A stretch of 64,000 nucleotides of DNA from Globomyces pollinis-pini (GCA_025399215.1 MU621153.1:1-64000), one strand, 5' to 3'. Shown: positions 11,767 to 22,495, numbered from the stretch's first letter. The notes: generated by a model from the letters alone, not told the origin. A program made the numbers and translations.

Positions 11767-12448
11767 ATGTTCTACTGGTGCCTTTCTTGTCCATTTATAT
11801 AATTACGTTCGGTGTGTTTGACCGATGGCGATCGGCCCGAACTTTTCTTTCTTGCCACATTCGCAAAGGCAAAAGCAATTTTGTGGTCACACAAGCCAAA
11901 GCAAAGACAAAACAAAACTGCAATTACTGAATGGAAGTGAAAGCTATACGCTTCACCATAAGGAGGATTAAGGATAGGATGGGCCAGAGTATGCTATTTA
12001 TCGTACCGAATTCTACTGCTCTCTGTTGCTAACTATCATAATTCGTAATTGCTGAATTGGCCAAAAAAAATCAATTCATTGAGTTCCCTGAATTTAATTT
12101 AGGTCAATGCGGTTGCTACTGGACACTTATACGTTTATGGTTCATCTATAAAAGAAGGTAGATTTTCTATTGTACACCATATCAATTAAATGGTTGAAAA
12201 AATTGCAGTGATTCCAGCAGGTTCTTCATCCGGAACAGCATGTATTCAAGAATTAGTAGCACATCAAGTGTATCCAAGGTGTTGTCATCGTAGTCTCAAA
12301 GAGTTCCCTTCAAATTGTGAAGTGTACTCGGATAGTAATGCTATGGATCGAAAATCACTTAAAAAAGCATTTAAAGATATAAAATCAGCTTTAATTGTCA
12401 CTCCTTTGGATCATTCAAAAGGATTTGGAAATGATTCTTTGATGACTT
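11762..12448. repeat. 687-bp direct duplication, copy 1 (left contig end)
   Basis: This sequence is repeated, without any difference I could find, at 12459-13145. It runs from the start codon of the DUF2306-like gene through the NmrA promoter and the first 259 bp of the NmrA coding sequence, ending at a run of N. The right copy begins immediately after the N run. This is the pattern of two overlapping contig ends that were scaffolded instead of merged. Confidence 0.93.
12190..12448 (+). pseudogene. NmrA-like gene fragment in duplicated contig end
   Basis: The first 86 codons (MVEKIAVIPAGSSSGTACIQ onward) are identical to the NmrA-like gene at 12887 and stop at the N run. Any translation continuing past 12448 runs through the gap into the antisense of the next contig start and is meaningless. 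It is almost certainly not a separate gene but a second copy of the same locus in the assembly. Confidence 0.85.
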
Positions 12449-12458
12449 NNNNNNNNNN
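12449..12458. other. Assembly gap (10 N)
   Basis: Exactly ten N, a conventional scaffold spacer rather than a measured distance. The flanks are identical for 687 bp, so the true gap is probably negative, i.e. an overlap. Confidence 0.98.
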
Positions 12459-13145
12459 TCCATATGTTCTACTGGTGCCTTTCTTGTCCATTTATATAAT
12501 TACGTTCGGTGTGTTTGACCGATGGCGATCGGCCCGAACTTTTCTTTCTTGCCACATTCGCAAAGGCAAAAGCAATTTTGTGGTCACACAAGCCAAAGCA
12601 AAGACAAAACAAAACTGCAATTACTGAATGGAAGTGAAAGCTATACGCTTCACCATAAGGAGGATTAAGGATAGGATGGGCCAGAGTATGCTATTTATCG
12701 TACCGAATTCTACTGCTCTCTGTTGCTAACTATCATAATTCGTAATTGCTGAATTGGCCAAAAAAAATCAATTCATTGAGTTCCCTGAATTTAATTTAGG
12801 TCAATGCGGTTGCTACTGGACACTTATACGTTTATGGTTCATCTATAAAAGAAGGTAGATTTTCTATTGTACACCATATCAATTAAATGGTTGAAAAAAT
12901 TGCAGTGATTCCAGCAGGTTCTTCATCCGGAACAGCATGTATTCAAGAATTAGTAGCACATCAAGTGTATCCAAGGTGTTGTCATCGTAGTCTCAAAGAG
13001 TTCCCTTCAAATTGTGAAGTGTACTCGGATAGTAATGCTATGGATCGAAAATCACTTAAAAAAGCATTTAAAGATATAAAATCAGCTTTAATTGTCACTC
13101 CTTTGGATCATTCAAAAGGATTTGGAAATGATTCTTTGATGACTT
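12459..13145. repeat. 687-bp direct duplication, copy 2 (right contig start)
   Basis: Identical partner of 11762-12448. It carries the complete promoter and start of the NmrA-like gene and continues into the rest of that gene, so this is the copy to use for annotation. Confidence 0.93.
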
Positions 13146-13867
13146 GTAATATGATTGAAGAAGCTGTGGCAGCTGGTGTCAAATATATTGTGTTAGTAGG
13201 GGAGTTGGACGGTGAATGAACCTGAGAAATGTAACGCAATCGCTTCTCGGTTTTTAGAATCCGAAGCGTTATTAAAGAAATTGGAAAAGGAACATGGATT
13301 GCAATGGACAGTATTACGTGGTACGTATATGATTGATTTAATTTAATTCAAGGTGGTTATTTTATCCAAAACTTTCTTATGAATGCCATGGCTGTGAAAT
13401 CTGGTGAGCCGATTTATGAGGTTAACACCACCTATCCACCAATTGATTCCAGAGACATTGGTAGATGTGCAGCAACTTGTCTCTTACAAGGACCTGAAAA
13501 ACATCATGGCAAATATTATGAAATGAATGGCCCCAAAAGAATTTCTGTATCCGATTTTTTCGAATTGTTAGGAAAAGCACTAGGTAAATCATTGGATTTC
13601 AGACCAATTCCTGCTATTGAAGCACCAGTCCCCGATTTCTTGAAAGAGTTGTTTACGTTTATGGAAGAAAATCCGGAAGGTGTTCCATTCACTCAAGATG
13701 TAGGTAATCTAATTGGTGATAAATGGACTGATGTCCCAACTTGGATTGAAGATAACAAGCATATGTTTCAATCTTCGAACTCGAACGAACTGAAAGGTAC
13801 CCGTGTTCGAGTTCGCGTTAAAATTCGTTCACAAAACTCTTCGAACATTTCAATAAAAGAAACTTAG
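12887..13867 (+). CDS. NmrA-like NAD(P)-binding protein, with apparent frameshift
   Basis: The Rossmann-type start (VIPAGSSSGTACIQELV) and KSALIVTPLDHSKGFGND, NMIEEAVAAGVKYIVLVG, LQWTVLRGGYFIQNFL and PIDSRDIGRCAA are typical of NmrA/HSCARG-like atypical short-chain dehydrogenases that sense dinucleotides or reduce quinones. The frame breaks at a G run, 13199-13202. With three instead of four G the protein continues VGSWTVNEPEKCNAIASRF without a gap, so a one-base error or a recent mutation is likely. A 32-nt intron (13321-13352) follows. The last ~25 codons hold an 11-bp inverted repeat and low-complexity Arg/Val residues that look unlike the family, so the native stop may have been displaced. 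Residues ~30-36 also look divergent from the family. Confidence 0.82.
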
Positions 13868-13913
13868 CTTTGACGTTTGGAGTCATTATTGTGAGGACTT
13901 GACGAAGTCAAGT
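13776..13913. repeat. Cluster of short inverted repeats at the NmrA 3' end
   Basis: cgaactcgaac at 13776-13786 pairs perfectly with gttcgagttcg at 13805-13815 (18-nt loop), inside the end of the NmrA reading frame. Downstream, acttgac-gaa-gtcaagt at 13897-13913 is a second perfect hairpin. They may be remains of a small inserted element or 3'-UTR structure. Confidence 0.6.
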
Positions 13914-14229
13914 TAGATGAGTCTAAAGCGTGTTTATAAATTAGACCAAGTTAGCTTGACGACTTTATGAATTCGAGGTTCATTTCATGATAATAGTTTA
14001 TAGTACCATTAGAGCTTGAACAGCTTTGCCCTCAAAATGCTGAAAACGAGTAGTGTATCACGAAGTGCTAATACTCTATGCTATTAATATATCCAGGTGT
14101 ACACATGAATCTATTAGTAACCATGAGTTTACTTTCAATCCCTTTTGTCAAAATTCGAGGTCTCTATTAGGGTGGCAAACCAAGTACAAGTTTCAATTCA
14201 TTGCTTCAAAAACTAAACACAATAGAAAA
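13868..14229. other. Intergenic stretch after the NmrA-like gene
   Basis: Contains the second hairpin (13897-13913) and an open frame from 14053 that merges in frame with the start of the next gene at 14230. That upstream extension (KYKFQFIASKTKHN and before) has no counterpart in the paralogue at 63795, so I take it as non-coding. Confidence 0.45.
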
Positions 14230-16117
14230 ATGTTGAAGAGTATATGGGGAGCAATCAGTAAAGAATTGAAAAAATTAAGCTAATGAAAGGTGGGGATTAT
14301 AAAATTAAGCTAATGAAAAGGTGGGGATTATAAAATGCATTTGGTATTGGAAGATGCTATGGATGCTCTACCAACAACAGGAACTGTATCATTCCAGTCT
14401 AAAAACATTCCTATAAATGTCACTCTAAAATCATCCTCTGACTTGAATCATATCAGAGTAGCCTATAAAGTATCTTCAAATCAACCAAACACAAAACCTC
14501 CTTCAACAATGAAATTCACTGATAATGATAATATCTGTTCTCTCTACTTCAACACAAAGGATAATAAAGCTATAGGTGGATTGGTCGTATCAGTAGGCAA
14601 CATCAATTACCTTCCATTGCTTATTGAAGCCATCAGTATATTATCAAACTTGCTCATTATAGTATTTATACCCGAAAAAATGATTCCGAAATTCAAATTA
14701 AAAATTGATGTTGGAAGTGGAACGTTAAATACTAACAGTCTTGTGTTTGAAAGTTTGGATGGTAATTACACATCATCAATTACATTCACTGATATATCTA
14801 CTCGAATAACTCGATTAAAATCGAGAGAAAATATTTCATTACGGGTATTATTTTCAATGTTAGGATTAAATAATAGAGCTGTGATCTTGGTAATTCTTTT
14901 ATCACATCAGAAAAGGGTACCATAAAATTAAAGGTATACTTTAGTATTAATGCTGTAGAATTGTGACTACCAAAACTTATACTGTGTCGCGAAGAAATCT
15001 ATTAACTTGGCGGTATGAATCAATCTACTAATTCCTAGAATATAAAGGGCAATGTAATGAAATTATATTCCATAGATGGTTCTGTAGACCTAAGTGTAAG
15101 TTGAAAGTCGTATTAAATTGGAATTAGTTTTTACACTGCAATGATTTGAAGATCAATCATAGTACTGGCAATCGGATTAGAATATCAGAAATCAATTGTG
15201 GAAAACTTGCAATCACTTCAACTATTGCAAATATTAATATTCTGGTAAGTTGTTTTGTCTATTAAAATACAGGGATGTAAACTGGATTCATTAAAGATTT
15301 TAACAAAAAATGGACCGTTAAATATTACAGATTGTTCAATGGATGCTGCATCTGTCAAATCACTTGATGGTCCTGTCAAGGTGTTGGTACGCAATTATTT
15401 TATCAACTCTAGGATTCTAAGTTCAATATATTGGGAATCACATCAGATGAGGCACCTATCGATGTTCTTGTAAGACACTCAATCATACTTATCCAAATAG
15501 AGTTGCCATTCGAAGAGCGTAGCACTTACCTCTAATTCAGGTGAGATAGAGTTGAAAGAGATCAGATCAATTAATGCCATTAGACTGCATTCTGATACGG
15601 GCAATATAAATATTGTGGGACGTTTTACAACAAATACTTGGACTCAATCTCATTTTGCTCCACTTCAATCTGGCCTTAGTGGTATGACACTACATGGTTA
15701 TGAGGAAGATGTGAAGCTTACCGGGGTTGTATCAGCAAGGACAGTGACGGGAACGATTTCTTGTTCAATGCAGAATTTTGAAGTTTTAGATATATATTCT
15801 GCAAAGGGTGATATTTCTTTAGATGGTACCAGAAAAGCACCTTCAATCGTACAACAAGCAGTTTTGAAATCAAGAGAAGGAAATATTGATGTGAAAACAG
15901 TATTTGGAGTAATCTGACTAATTATTAGGACTCATTTGACGGACTATTAGAATCCCGAACATTACATGGCGAGTGTACGGTGGACGTTAGTGATGGCAAT
16001 ACATACAAATTAGACTCAACATTTCAAAGTAAACGGTATGAATTCAAGGCTGGAAAATCATCTCAGTATTTACAAACATTTGTTGAATACGGAACTAGTA
16101 CAGTTAATATCGAATAA
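14230..16117 (+). CDS. DUF4097-like (putative adhesin) beta-repeat protein, paralogue 1
   Basis: Starts MLKSIWGAIS; an intron (14258-14320) then leads to GDYKMHLVLEDAMDALP, nearly matching the gene start at 63795. Downstream pieces are short beta strands in a repeating S-x-x-G-x-I/V pattern: KNGPLNITDCSMDAASVKS, SNSGEIELKEIRSINAIRLH, SDTGNINIVGRF, AKGDISLDG and SREGNIDVKTVFG, ending TFVEYGTSTVNIE at 16117. This ladder resembles the DUF4097/DUF4098 'putative adhesin' beta-solenoid. No signal peptide is seen, so 'adhesin' is only a family name. The model between about 14925 and 15550 is not resolved: several introns are needed and I could not fix each. The tandem duplication in its first intron is described separately. 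Confidence 0.62.
14271..14331 (+). repeat. 30/31-bp tandem duplication across a splice acceptor
   Basis: Unit 1 is 14271-14300 and unit 2 is 14301-14331, identical except for one extra A in unit 2. Each contains the branch-like TTAAGCTAATG, the acceptor AG and the following GTGGGGATTAT. Only the second acceptor (14320) keeps the frame; the first (14289) would give a 32-nt intron, the usual size here, but leads to a stop. The added segment itself begins with GT and ends with AG. Confidence 0.85.
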
Positions 16118-17182
16118 ATATTTAAATTTAATGTAAACCTACACAAGTTTTATTCATTGACCAAGATTTGCAGGTTTCTTTCAACAATAACAATAAAAAC
16201 AAGTAATATGCGTTATTAAGCGTTGAGATTGATGCATAAGTCAAAAGAACTTCAACTGTTACTCTGTATCTGGGGAAACTTTGTAAACCAAACCCAATCA
16301 GATCATCATATCTTTTCTGTCAATTTTAAGTCGGCTCGTTCAATGCTGCCCACATCTGATCATGTGGTGACTTAACAAAAAAACGAATGAAAGGACAAAC
16401 TCAAGACTAAAAATATTCAAAGTTTTTTGTCATTGGGACAGACTTGACTTTAGTTGGCATGGATTGTGTTGTGAAGTTATTTGTAAGATGACAAATGTAT
16501 TTTTTATTAATAATCCACTCTAACTTCAGTATGTTTCTATTTCTTGTTATTATTGTTTTCCCGTAACCCCATTCATGATATTCATTTGGACGACGTTATA
16601 AAGTAAAATGGTGTTTTTTGGTGGTCTTTACTATACACAAAGCCTTGTACACCAACTTGAATCTTTCTTTGGATAACAAATGAAACAGTTGCAAACACAC
16701 TATACCTTGGATCAGAGAGGGGAGAAATTTCAAGCATCATTTAGTTTTCCATGGTGTTGGTTATCACATTTCAGATCCACAGAGTGTACAAAATGAAAGT
16801 AACGCATGTTCGATAACGCGAGAGTCAAATAAGATCGAAAGACAAGTTCCATTTATCGACAGACAGGTTAAATGATAGTACAGTAGCTGCGACATAACTA
16901 CAACCATTCACAGCGTATGTTAATTTATCAACAACGGTCACTAATACTAAACATAGACAGACACTATTCCATTTGATGTAACTAAGATGAAATGAGGTGG
17001 CGTTCGTTCTATTCCCGTTCATGCTTCATTTTCTTTTTCTTTTTTAAACTCCTACAAAGTGTTGGACTATTGGAAATACTTGCTCTCTTCAACTGAATAC
17101 ATTCCAATTTCACTTCTATATCAAATCACTGCTTTTCCAATTCTACTCATTGCTGTTTTGTTACCTATCTTGAACTACTCTT
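16118..17182. other. 1.07-kb intergenic stretch, nothing recognised
   Basis: It lies between the DUF4097-like gene and the Na+/H+ antiporter, both on plus. The only open frame (minus, 16825-17022) is short and has no coding features. I see no RNA gene or mobile element. It is the second longest gene-free stretch of the window and may be the antiporter's regulatory region. Confidence 0.5.
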
Positions 17183-18663
17183 ATGTTGAATAACACCCAT
17201 TGGGACTCGCTTATCCCTCATAATGCTCTCTTAAATGATATTCACGAATTTTATTGGATTCTGGGATTAATCATCGTCTTCTTTACCGTCTTTTCTATTG
17301 TATTCAGGGAACATTTGTTTGTTTCCGAGGCATTGGTCGCTACTCTTGTTGGTGTCCTTGTTGGTCCTGATTTACTCAATTTCTTTAACCCTATCGATTG
17401 GTTTGGTGACCATGTTGAAGTCGTCTTTTGGGAAGTCTCTCGTTTGGTCGTTAGTTTTCAATGTCTTTTGGTCGGTTTAAATTTACCACTCAAATATCGT
17501 ACTTCTTTAGTTACTGATATGCTTTATATGGTCGGCCCTGTCATGTTGTTCATGTGGATTCTAAGTTCTTTGGGTGTCAAGTTGGTTTTTGGATTGTCTT
17601 GGACAGATTCTTTCACTATTGGTGCTTGTATTACCCCTACAGATCCTGTCTTAGCAAATGCTATTGTAAGTGGCAAATTCTCGGAAAAACATCTTACTTC
17701 AGCTGTCCGATCATTGATTGTGGCCGAAAGTGGTATCAACGATGGGTTGGGATTATTCTTTCTCTGGATTCCATTCTACTTGTCGAGAGTCACACCGCTC
17801 GGTGATGCTATTGGATGGTTAACAGTCAAAGTATTACTTTATCAAGTATTGTTATCAGTCGTTGCCGGATTGATGATTGGTTATATTATTTGTAACATCC
17901 TAAAGTTTGCTTTTGATCGTAATTGGATTGATTCGAGCTATCTGCCCCTGATTTGTATTGCCTTGATGTTTGGACCAGTTGGGTTATTGTCTAGATTTGG
18001 GGTGGATGATATTTTAGGTTGCTTTTTTGTCGGGTATGGAATCTCTTATGATGGTTGGTTTCTCAACAAGCTTGGGGGTCCTCATGTCTTTGAAATGGTG
18101 GATGCATTTATCAATATGATTTACTTTTTTCTCCTGGGTGCTCTCTTACCTTGGGGTCAATTTTATGAAATTGGATTTGTAAAATTGATTTGTTTGTCCC
18201 TCTTTATTCTGGCATTCAGAAGACTTCCTATTGTCATGACTCTTTGGAAGTATGTCCCTTCCTTGAAAAGCCGTAAAGATGCCTTTTTAACTGGGGTAAT
18301 GTTTTATCATGACTTATTTCTTAGTGGTTTGGTCCTATTGGAGCTGGTGCTTGTTTCTATGCAACGTTTGCCTATGATCTAGGAACGCATGATGATTTAG
18401 GACCTATAGTTTTATTTGTCGTGTTTAGTTCGATTATTATTCATGGTTTCTCTGTTGTATTTTTTGATTACTTTTTGAATGAACCAGGTTCATTAGTGGA
18501 AGAAGTACAACAACAAGAAGAGGAAGGAGATTTGGAAGTAGGTAAAACCTTTACATTGGTCGAATCTGGTGAATCTGCAGATGCATTTGGAAAAGTCGAT
18601 GAAGATTCCGCTACTTCAATCACTCAGAAGAATTCATCGGAAAACATTCTTAAGAATTTGTAA
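17183..18663 (+). CDS. Plasma-membrane Na+/H+ antiporter, Nha1/Sod2 type
   Basis: A monovalent cation/proton exchanger (CPA1, fungal Nha1/Sod2 branch) that exports Na+ and K+. About twelve hydrophobic helices are visible. The signature core CITPTDPVLANAIVSGKFSE and AESGINDGLGLFFLWIPF, containing the ND pair of the ion site, is intact, followed by GVDDILGCFFVG. A 29-nt intron (18296-18324) splits the conserved GWFGPIGAGACFYA: exon 1 ends after ACT GGG and exon 2 begins TGG TTT GGT CCT. The cytosolic tail is short (about 60 residues, Glu/Gln-rich), more like S. pombe Sod2 than the long tail of S. cerevisiae Nha1. Start at 17183 gives the usual short extracellular N-terminus. Confidence 0.94.
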
Positions 18664-18821
18664 TGAATTTTACCAAAACTGAATTCAAACATTAATTTTT
18701 TTTACAATTTTTTGAGGTTTTAATTCTTTAAACAGAAAGTAGGAACCAAGTAAGAAAACCGTGTATCTTGAATGAGTTGAGTAGTCAAAGTCAAGGTCAA
18801 ATTCAAGTTTTCCATTTTTCA

Positions 18822-20479
18822 ATGACATATACCACAGGAATTTACTATGACCAACGAATGTTGAACCATGAGGATACAGAAGAATCAGATCATGTCGAAA
18901 ATCCTGATAGAATCAAGATCCCTTTCGATCATCTCACAGAAGCTGGTATCATCAATCTCTGTTACAGAGTCCCTCCCTACGTTGCAACATTATCTGACCT
19001 TGAATATGCACATACATCCTCACATATTCAACAAATTCGTAAAATCATGAAAGCATCTACACCAGAAATGCAACAATTTGCAAAAAAATATACAGATGTC
19101 TATCTGGTACGTCAATCACTTGAAGCTGCATCGATATCTTGTGGTGGTGCTATTGCTTGTTGTGAAGCTGTTTGGTCATTGACAGTTCGAAACGCGTTTG
19201 CACTGATTCGACCTCCAGGTCATCATGCTACCATGAATGATGCCATGTATTCATATATACTTGTTTATCCCTAGGGGCTTCTGTTTATTCAATAATGTTG
19301 CTGTTGCGGCCAAACGTATGATTCATAAATACAAACTACAACGTATACTAATCTTGGATTGGGATGTACATCATGGTTTTTTTTTGTTGGTTGATTAATT
19401 TATATTAGGTATGATTTTGGTTTGTTTATCATTTAGGTTTCTATTTTGTATCTGATTTTGATAGGTAAAAAAGGATCTTATTAATAGATTCAAGGTAATT
19501 TATATTCACTCATTATTGCAGGTAAATGGTTAATATGAGTGATTGATATCTAGGTAATGGAACGCAGAATATTTTTTATGATGATGATCGAGTGTTATTG
19601 ATTTCAATCCAGTACGATGTGATCGATTAACCCTAGTCGACATGAAGACGGTCACTTCTTTCCATTCTCAAGTGATGGTGACATGTTTCATGTAGGAGGA
19701 CCAAAAGCTTTGGGAAAGTAATTCATTTTGTTTGGTATTGATCGTTTTTGGTAGGAATATTAATATTCCTTGGCCACATGGTAATTTATATTGTTTTAAA
19801 TGGGTTTTAAAGTTGGATTGGGTGATGCGGATTATTTTTATGCGATGGAACAGATTGTGATGCCAATTGCTACTGAATTTAATCCAGAACTTGTTTTGAG
19901 TAATTGATACTTTCTTTCTTCTTTTCTACACTCTGACTTATATGAATTTTACACGATTGTATCTATACAAAAAATATCAACAACGGATTGTTTTTCTTTG
20001 TTGAATTGTATTACAGCTAATGGTTCCATTTACAATACACAGAATTTATTTCAAAGCTTTTCTAACTTTGATACAGTTTCTTCTGGATTTGATGCTGCTA
20101 TCGGTGACCAATTGGGTGGATCTTTTGTATCACCGTCTGGATTTGCAAGAATGGTACATATGATGAAAAGTCTAGCAAAAGGAAAAGTAGTTCAAGTTTT
20201 GGAAGTAAATTTAAAAGTCATGTTTTAAGATTATAGGGTGGATACAATATTCAAACCATTACAGAATGTATTTCAGAATGTATCACAACGTTATTGGGAC
20301 TTCCATCATCCTCACCCAATACCTCTTTAGGTATGCAACAACAAACAATAGAAACCGTTGATAGAGTGAAGAAAGTGTTGATTCCTTATTGGAGATGTAT
20401 GGAACCAGTACATGAAATCATGTCGAATCCAGCATTGAAATATACCATTCCCATCAATGGTAATGTTGTAACGTATTGA
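18822..20479 (+). CDS. HDA1: Class II (Hda1-type) histone deacetylase
   Basis: Zn2+-dependent lysine deacetylase. In order: [15 protein letters not shown] and [75 protein letters not shown] and the glycine-rich end before [10 protein letters not shown]. The catalytic His-His pair and the Asp/His/Asp zinc ligands are present. The first in-frame ATG is 18822; the upstream open frame has no ATG. Introns are about 28 nt (near 19248), a 178-nt composite (19376-19553), about 25 nt (near 19620), 37 and 33 nt, and one of about 170 nt (near 19900-20068). It ends soon after [16 protein letters not shown] could not identify an Arb2 domain, so the protein seems to be the catalytic domain alone. Confidence 0.92.
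19376..19553 (+). other. Composite intron made of six head-to-tail gt...ag units
   Basis: Between CATCATG (DWDVHHG) and GTAATGGAACG (NGTQ) the 178 nt split exactly into six consecutive segments, each starting GT and ending AG: 19376-19408 (33 nt), 19409-19436 (28), 19437-19464 (28), 19465-19494 (30), 19495-19521 (27) and 19522-19553 (32). Each has the length of an ordinary intron of this genome and most contain a branch-like TAAT or TNAT motif. No residues are missing from the conserved HDAC motif, so there is no exon between the units. Whether splicing is one-step or sequential is not visible from DNA. Confidence 0.85.
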
Positions 20480-20505
20480 TCAGGGTAGATGTCATTCAAA
20501 CTTAC

Positions 20506-22392
20506 ATGTCTCAACAATGGTCGATAAAGTATCGGTTGAAAGCCATCAATTATTCTTCATTTACTATCCATCAAAGTGAAAACTTTTTTTCTCATGAAGG
20601 GTTTTTATACATCATTATCCAAAACAAGTAATTCAATATCGATTCACATTACAGTAATTATAAACTCAAGTATATATTGATAATCTAATTGGTTAGACAA
20701 TATTCCAATTCGACAGAAACGAGTCAAAATGATTTTCAACTTTGTTTGGTATTGGATAATTTTATGGTTTATATCTATAGGAAGATGGAATGACGCCATA
20801 CATAGATGGCATTTTGTCCAACGATCATTCATTATTGCATATCTCCACAAATTATCCTGAACAACCATTATCTGTAAGTTTGTATGTATAATATGTATTA
20901 GGCAGATCAAACCAAAAAATATGAAACAGATTTGGATTCATATTTACAAAAACTGTTGGTGTAATTACTATTGATGTAACAATGTATAGAATGCCGAATA
21001 ATGGTAAATCGGTTTTGGTTTTGTTATTGGATGTACCATCCTTTTGGTTACATACCCTCTTGACTGTTAATGGTAAATTTTAATCATTATAATTTTTCAG
21101 AACGGTTTTCCAAAAAGATTTTACATTCGATTGTGGTTACTAAAGAAGTCGAACCTATGGTGTTACATTCACCATATCTTCAATGGATTGCAAATGTAAT
21201 GTGTATAATTTTTCATAAGATAGAATTGTGATATTTTCCAGGCTTCTAATGAATCGTTTAATCATCGGATACCGTTGGAGAACGAAGGGGCTTGCGGTTT
21301 GGAATGTCCACGATGGTCTTATGGTTTACTTTTAAAACCTGTTGCTAATTTATTTATATAGGTCAAATGGGGTCGATTTCTACAGCTCGATTAGTTAAAT
21401 TGAAAGATCGAATTTTCCAATTGATTGCGCAGAAAATGTCTAGACAATTCTTGTTTCATAAACAATTTCCTAATGAATCTTTTAACAAGTTTAAATTTAT
21501 CAAGGCCAAGCCGCATACGCAAGTCAAAGTATTGGTTCCATCCATAAAATCATCACCTGTGGTTAATACTAATTCAGGACTATTGCATTCAGCTGGATTT
21601 TATTTTTCGGATTCAGAAGAAAGTGTGTCGGTGACGAGTTCGGATTCTATTGTTGGGTATTCCGAAGTTGATCCTTTAACATTACCCAAATCGGTTGGAA
21701 AAAACTATCAGTCATCAGAATCAAAGGACAGAATCATTCCAACTAACAATATCACTACCACTTTACCCGATTCACAGTCAATTAGAAAGAAGATTGAAAG
21801 TAAGCCTGAAGTTGGTGAACAATCAAAAAAATTAAACATACCTCCGCATCATCAAACTATTATTTATTCATCAGAAGATGAAATAGAATCAGTGGCTTCT
21901 AATGACAACATATTTCAATCAAAGCCATGGCATAAGACTTTGCCTAATACACCAAAAGTAAAAGACATTCAAATGAAATCGAAAGAATCTATACCCCAAC
22001 AACCTAAACATAACCAACCTAAAACACCAATCATTGGGAATGGCAATAACGTTAAACGAACTGAACCATCAAGAATGAATGATGCATCAAAAAGATTTAA
22101 ACGTGATAACCCAACTGTTCATCCCACTAGTGATGATTCTAATATACCTACCATCGTTACAACAGGATATCAAGCCCAGCAAATGCCACCTACAGCTTTC
22201 AAACGCGTCAGTCATATCAAAGACTCAATGGATAGTTTATATAGTCATTTTACCAACAAACCTCCTACCAACCCAACTGTTTCCAAACCCAATCATCCAT
22301 CTATCCCAACCGAATTACCTGATAGTTTTAACCTTAAAAATGATCAATTTGATTTTTTGGATGATGATTTCATCCTATTTCCAGACATTTAA
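20506..22392 (+). CDS. Uncharacterised protein, folded N-terminus and disordered acidic C-terminus
   Basis: I do not recognise the family. From ATG 20506 the exons can be joined through short introns: MSQQWSIKYRLKAINYSSF, YSNSTETSQNDFQLCLEDG, SADQTKKYETDLDSYLQKLL, TIDVTMYRMPNNGKSVLVLL, ERFSKKILHSIVVTKEVEPM, PLENEGACGLECPRWSYGQM and STARLVKLKDRIFQLIAQKM. About 320 residues look folded (mixed helices and strands, few low-complexity runs). The remainder (from ~21570) is Ser/Pro/Asn-rich and ends in a short acidic-aromatic motif, DQFDFLDDDFILFPDI. Such a tail suggests a partner-binding peptide in a nuclear or complex-forming protein. The gene starts only 27 bp after the HDAC stop, so the HDAC end and this start deserve transcript support. 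Confidence 0.6.
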
Positions 22393-22495
22393 ATGGATTG
22401 GTATTTACGTTGGACGTGTAACTTTAGATTCAATATAATTCCTCATTTGTATTGAATTTTGTTTTTATTTTTTCACTGTGGATTGAATTGAATTG

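Noticed and set aside
12190..12627. A second NmrA gene with an unusual C-terminus
   Set aside because: The frame runs through ten N into the antisense of the next contig start. The flanks are an exact duplication, so this is an assembly artefact.
16825..17022. 65-codon minus-strand ORF
   Set aside because: Isolated in a 1-kb gene-free stretch, with no motif; chance open frame.
18296..18382. Apparent early stop truncating the Na+/H+ antiporter
   Set aside because: A 29-nt intron at 18296-18324 restores the conserved GWFGPIGAGA helix and the rest of the protein.
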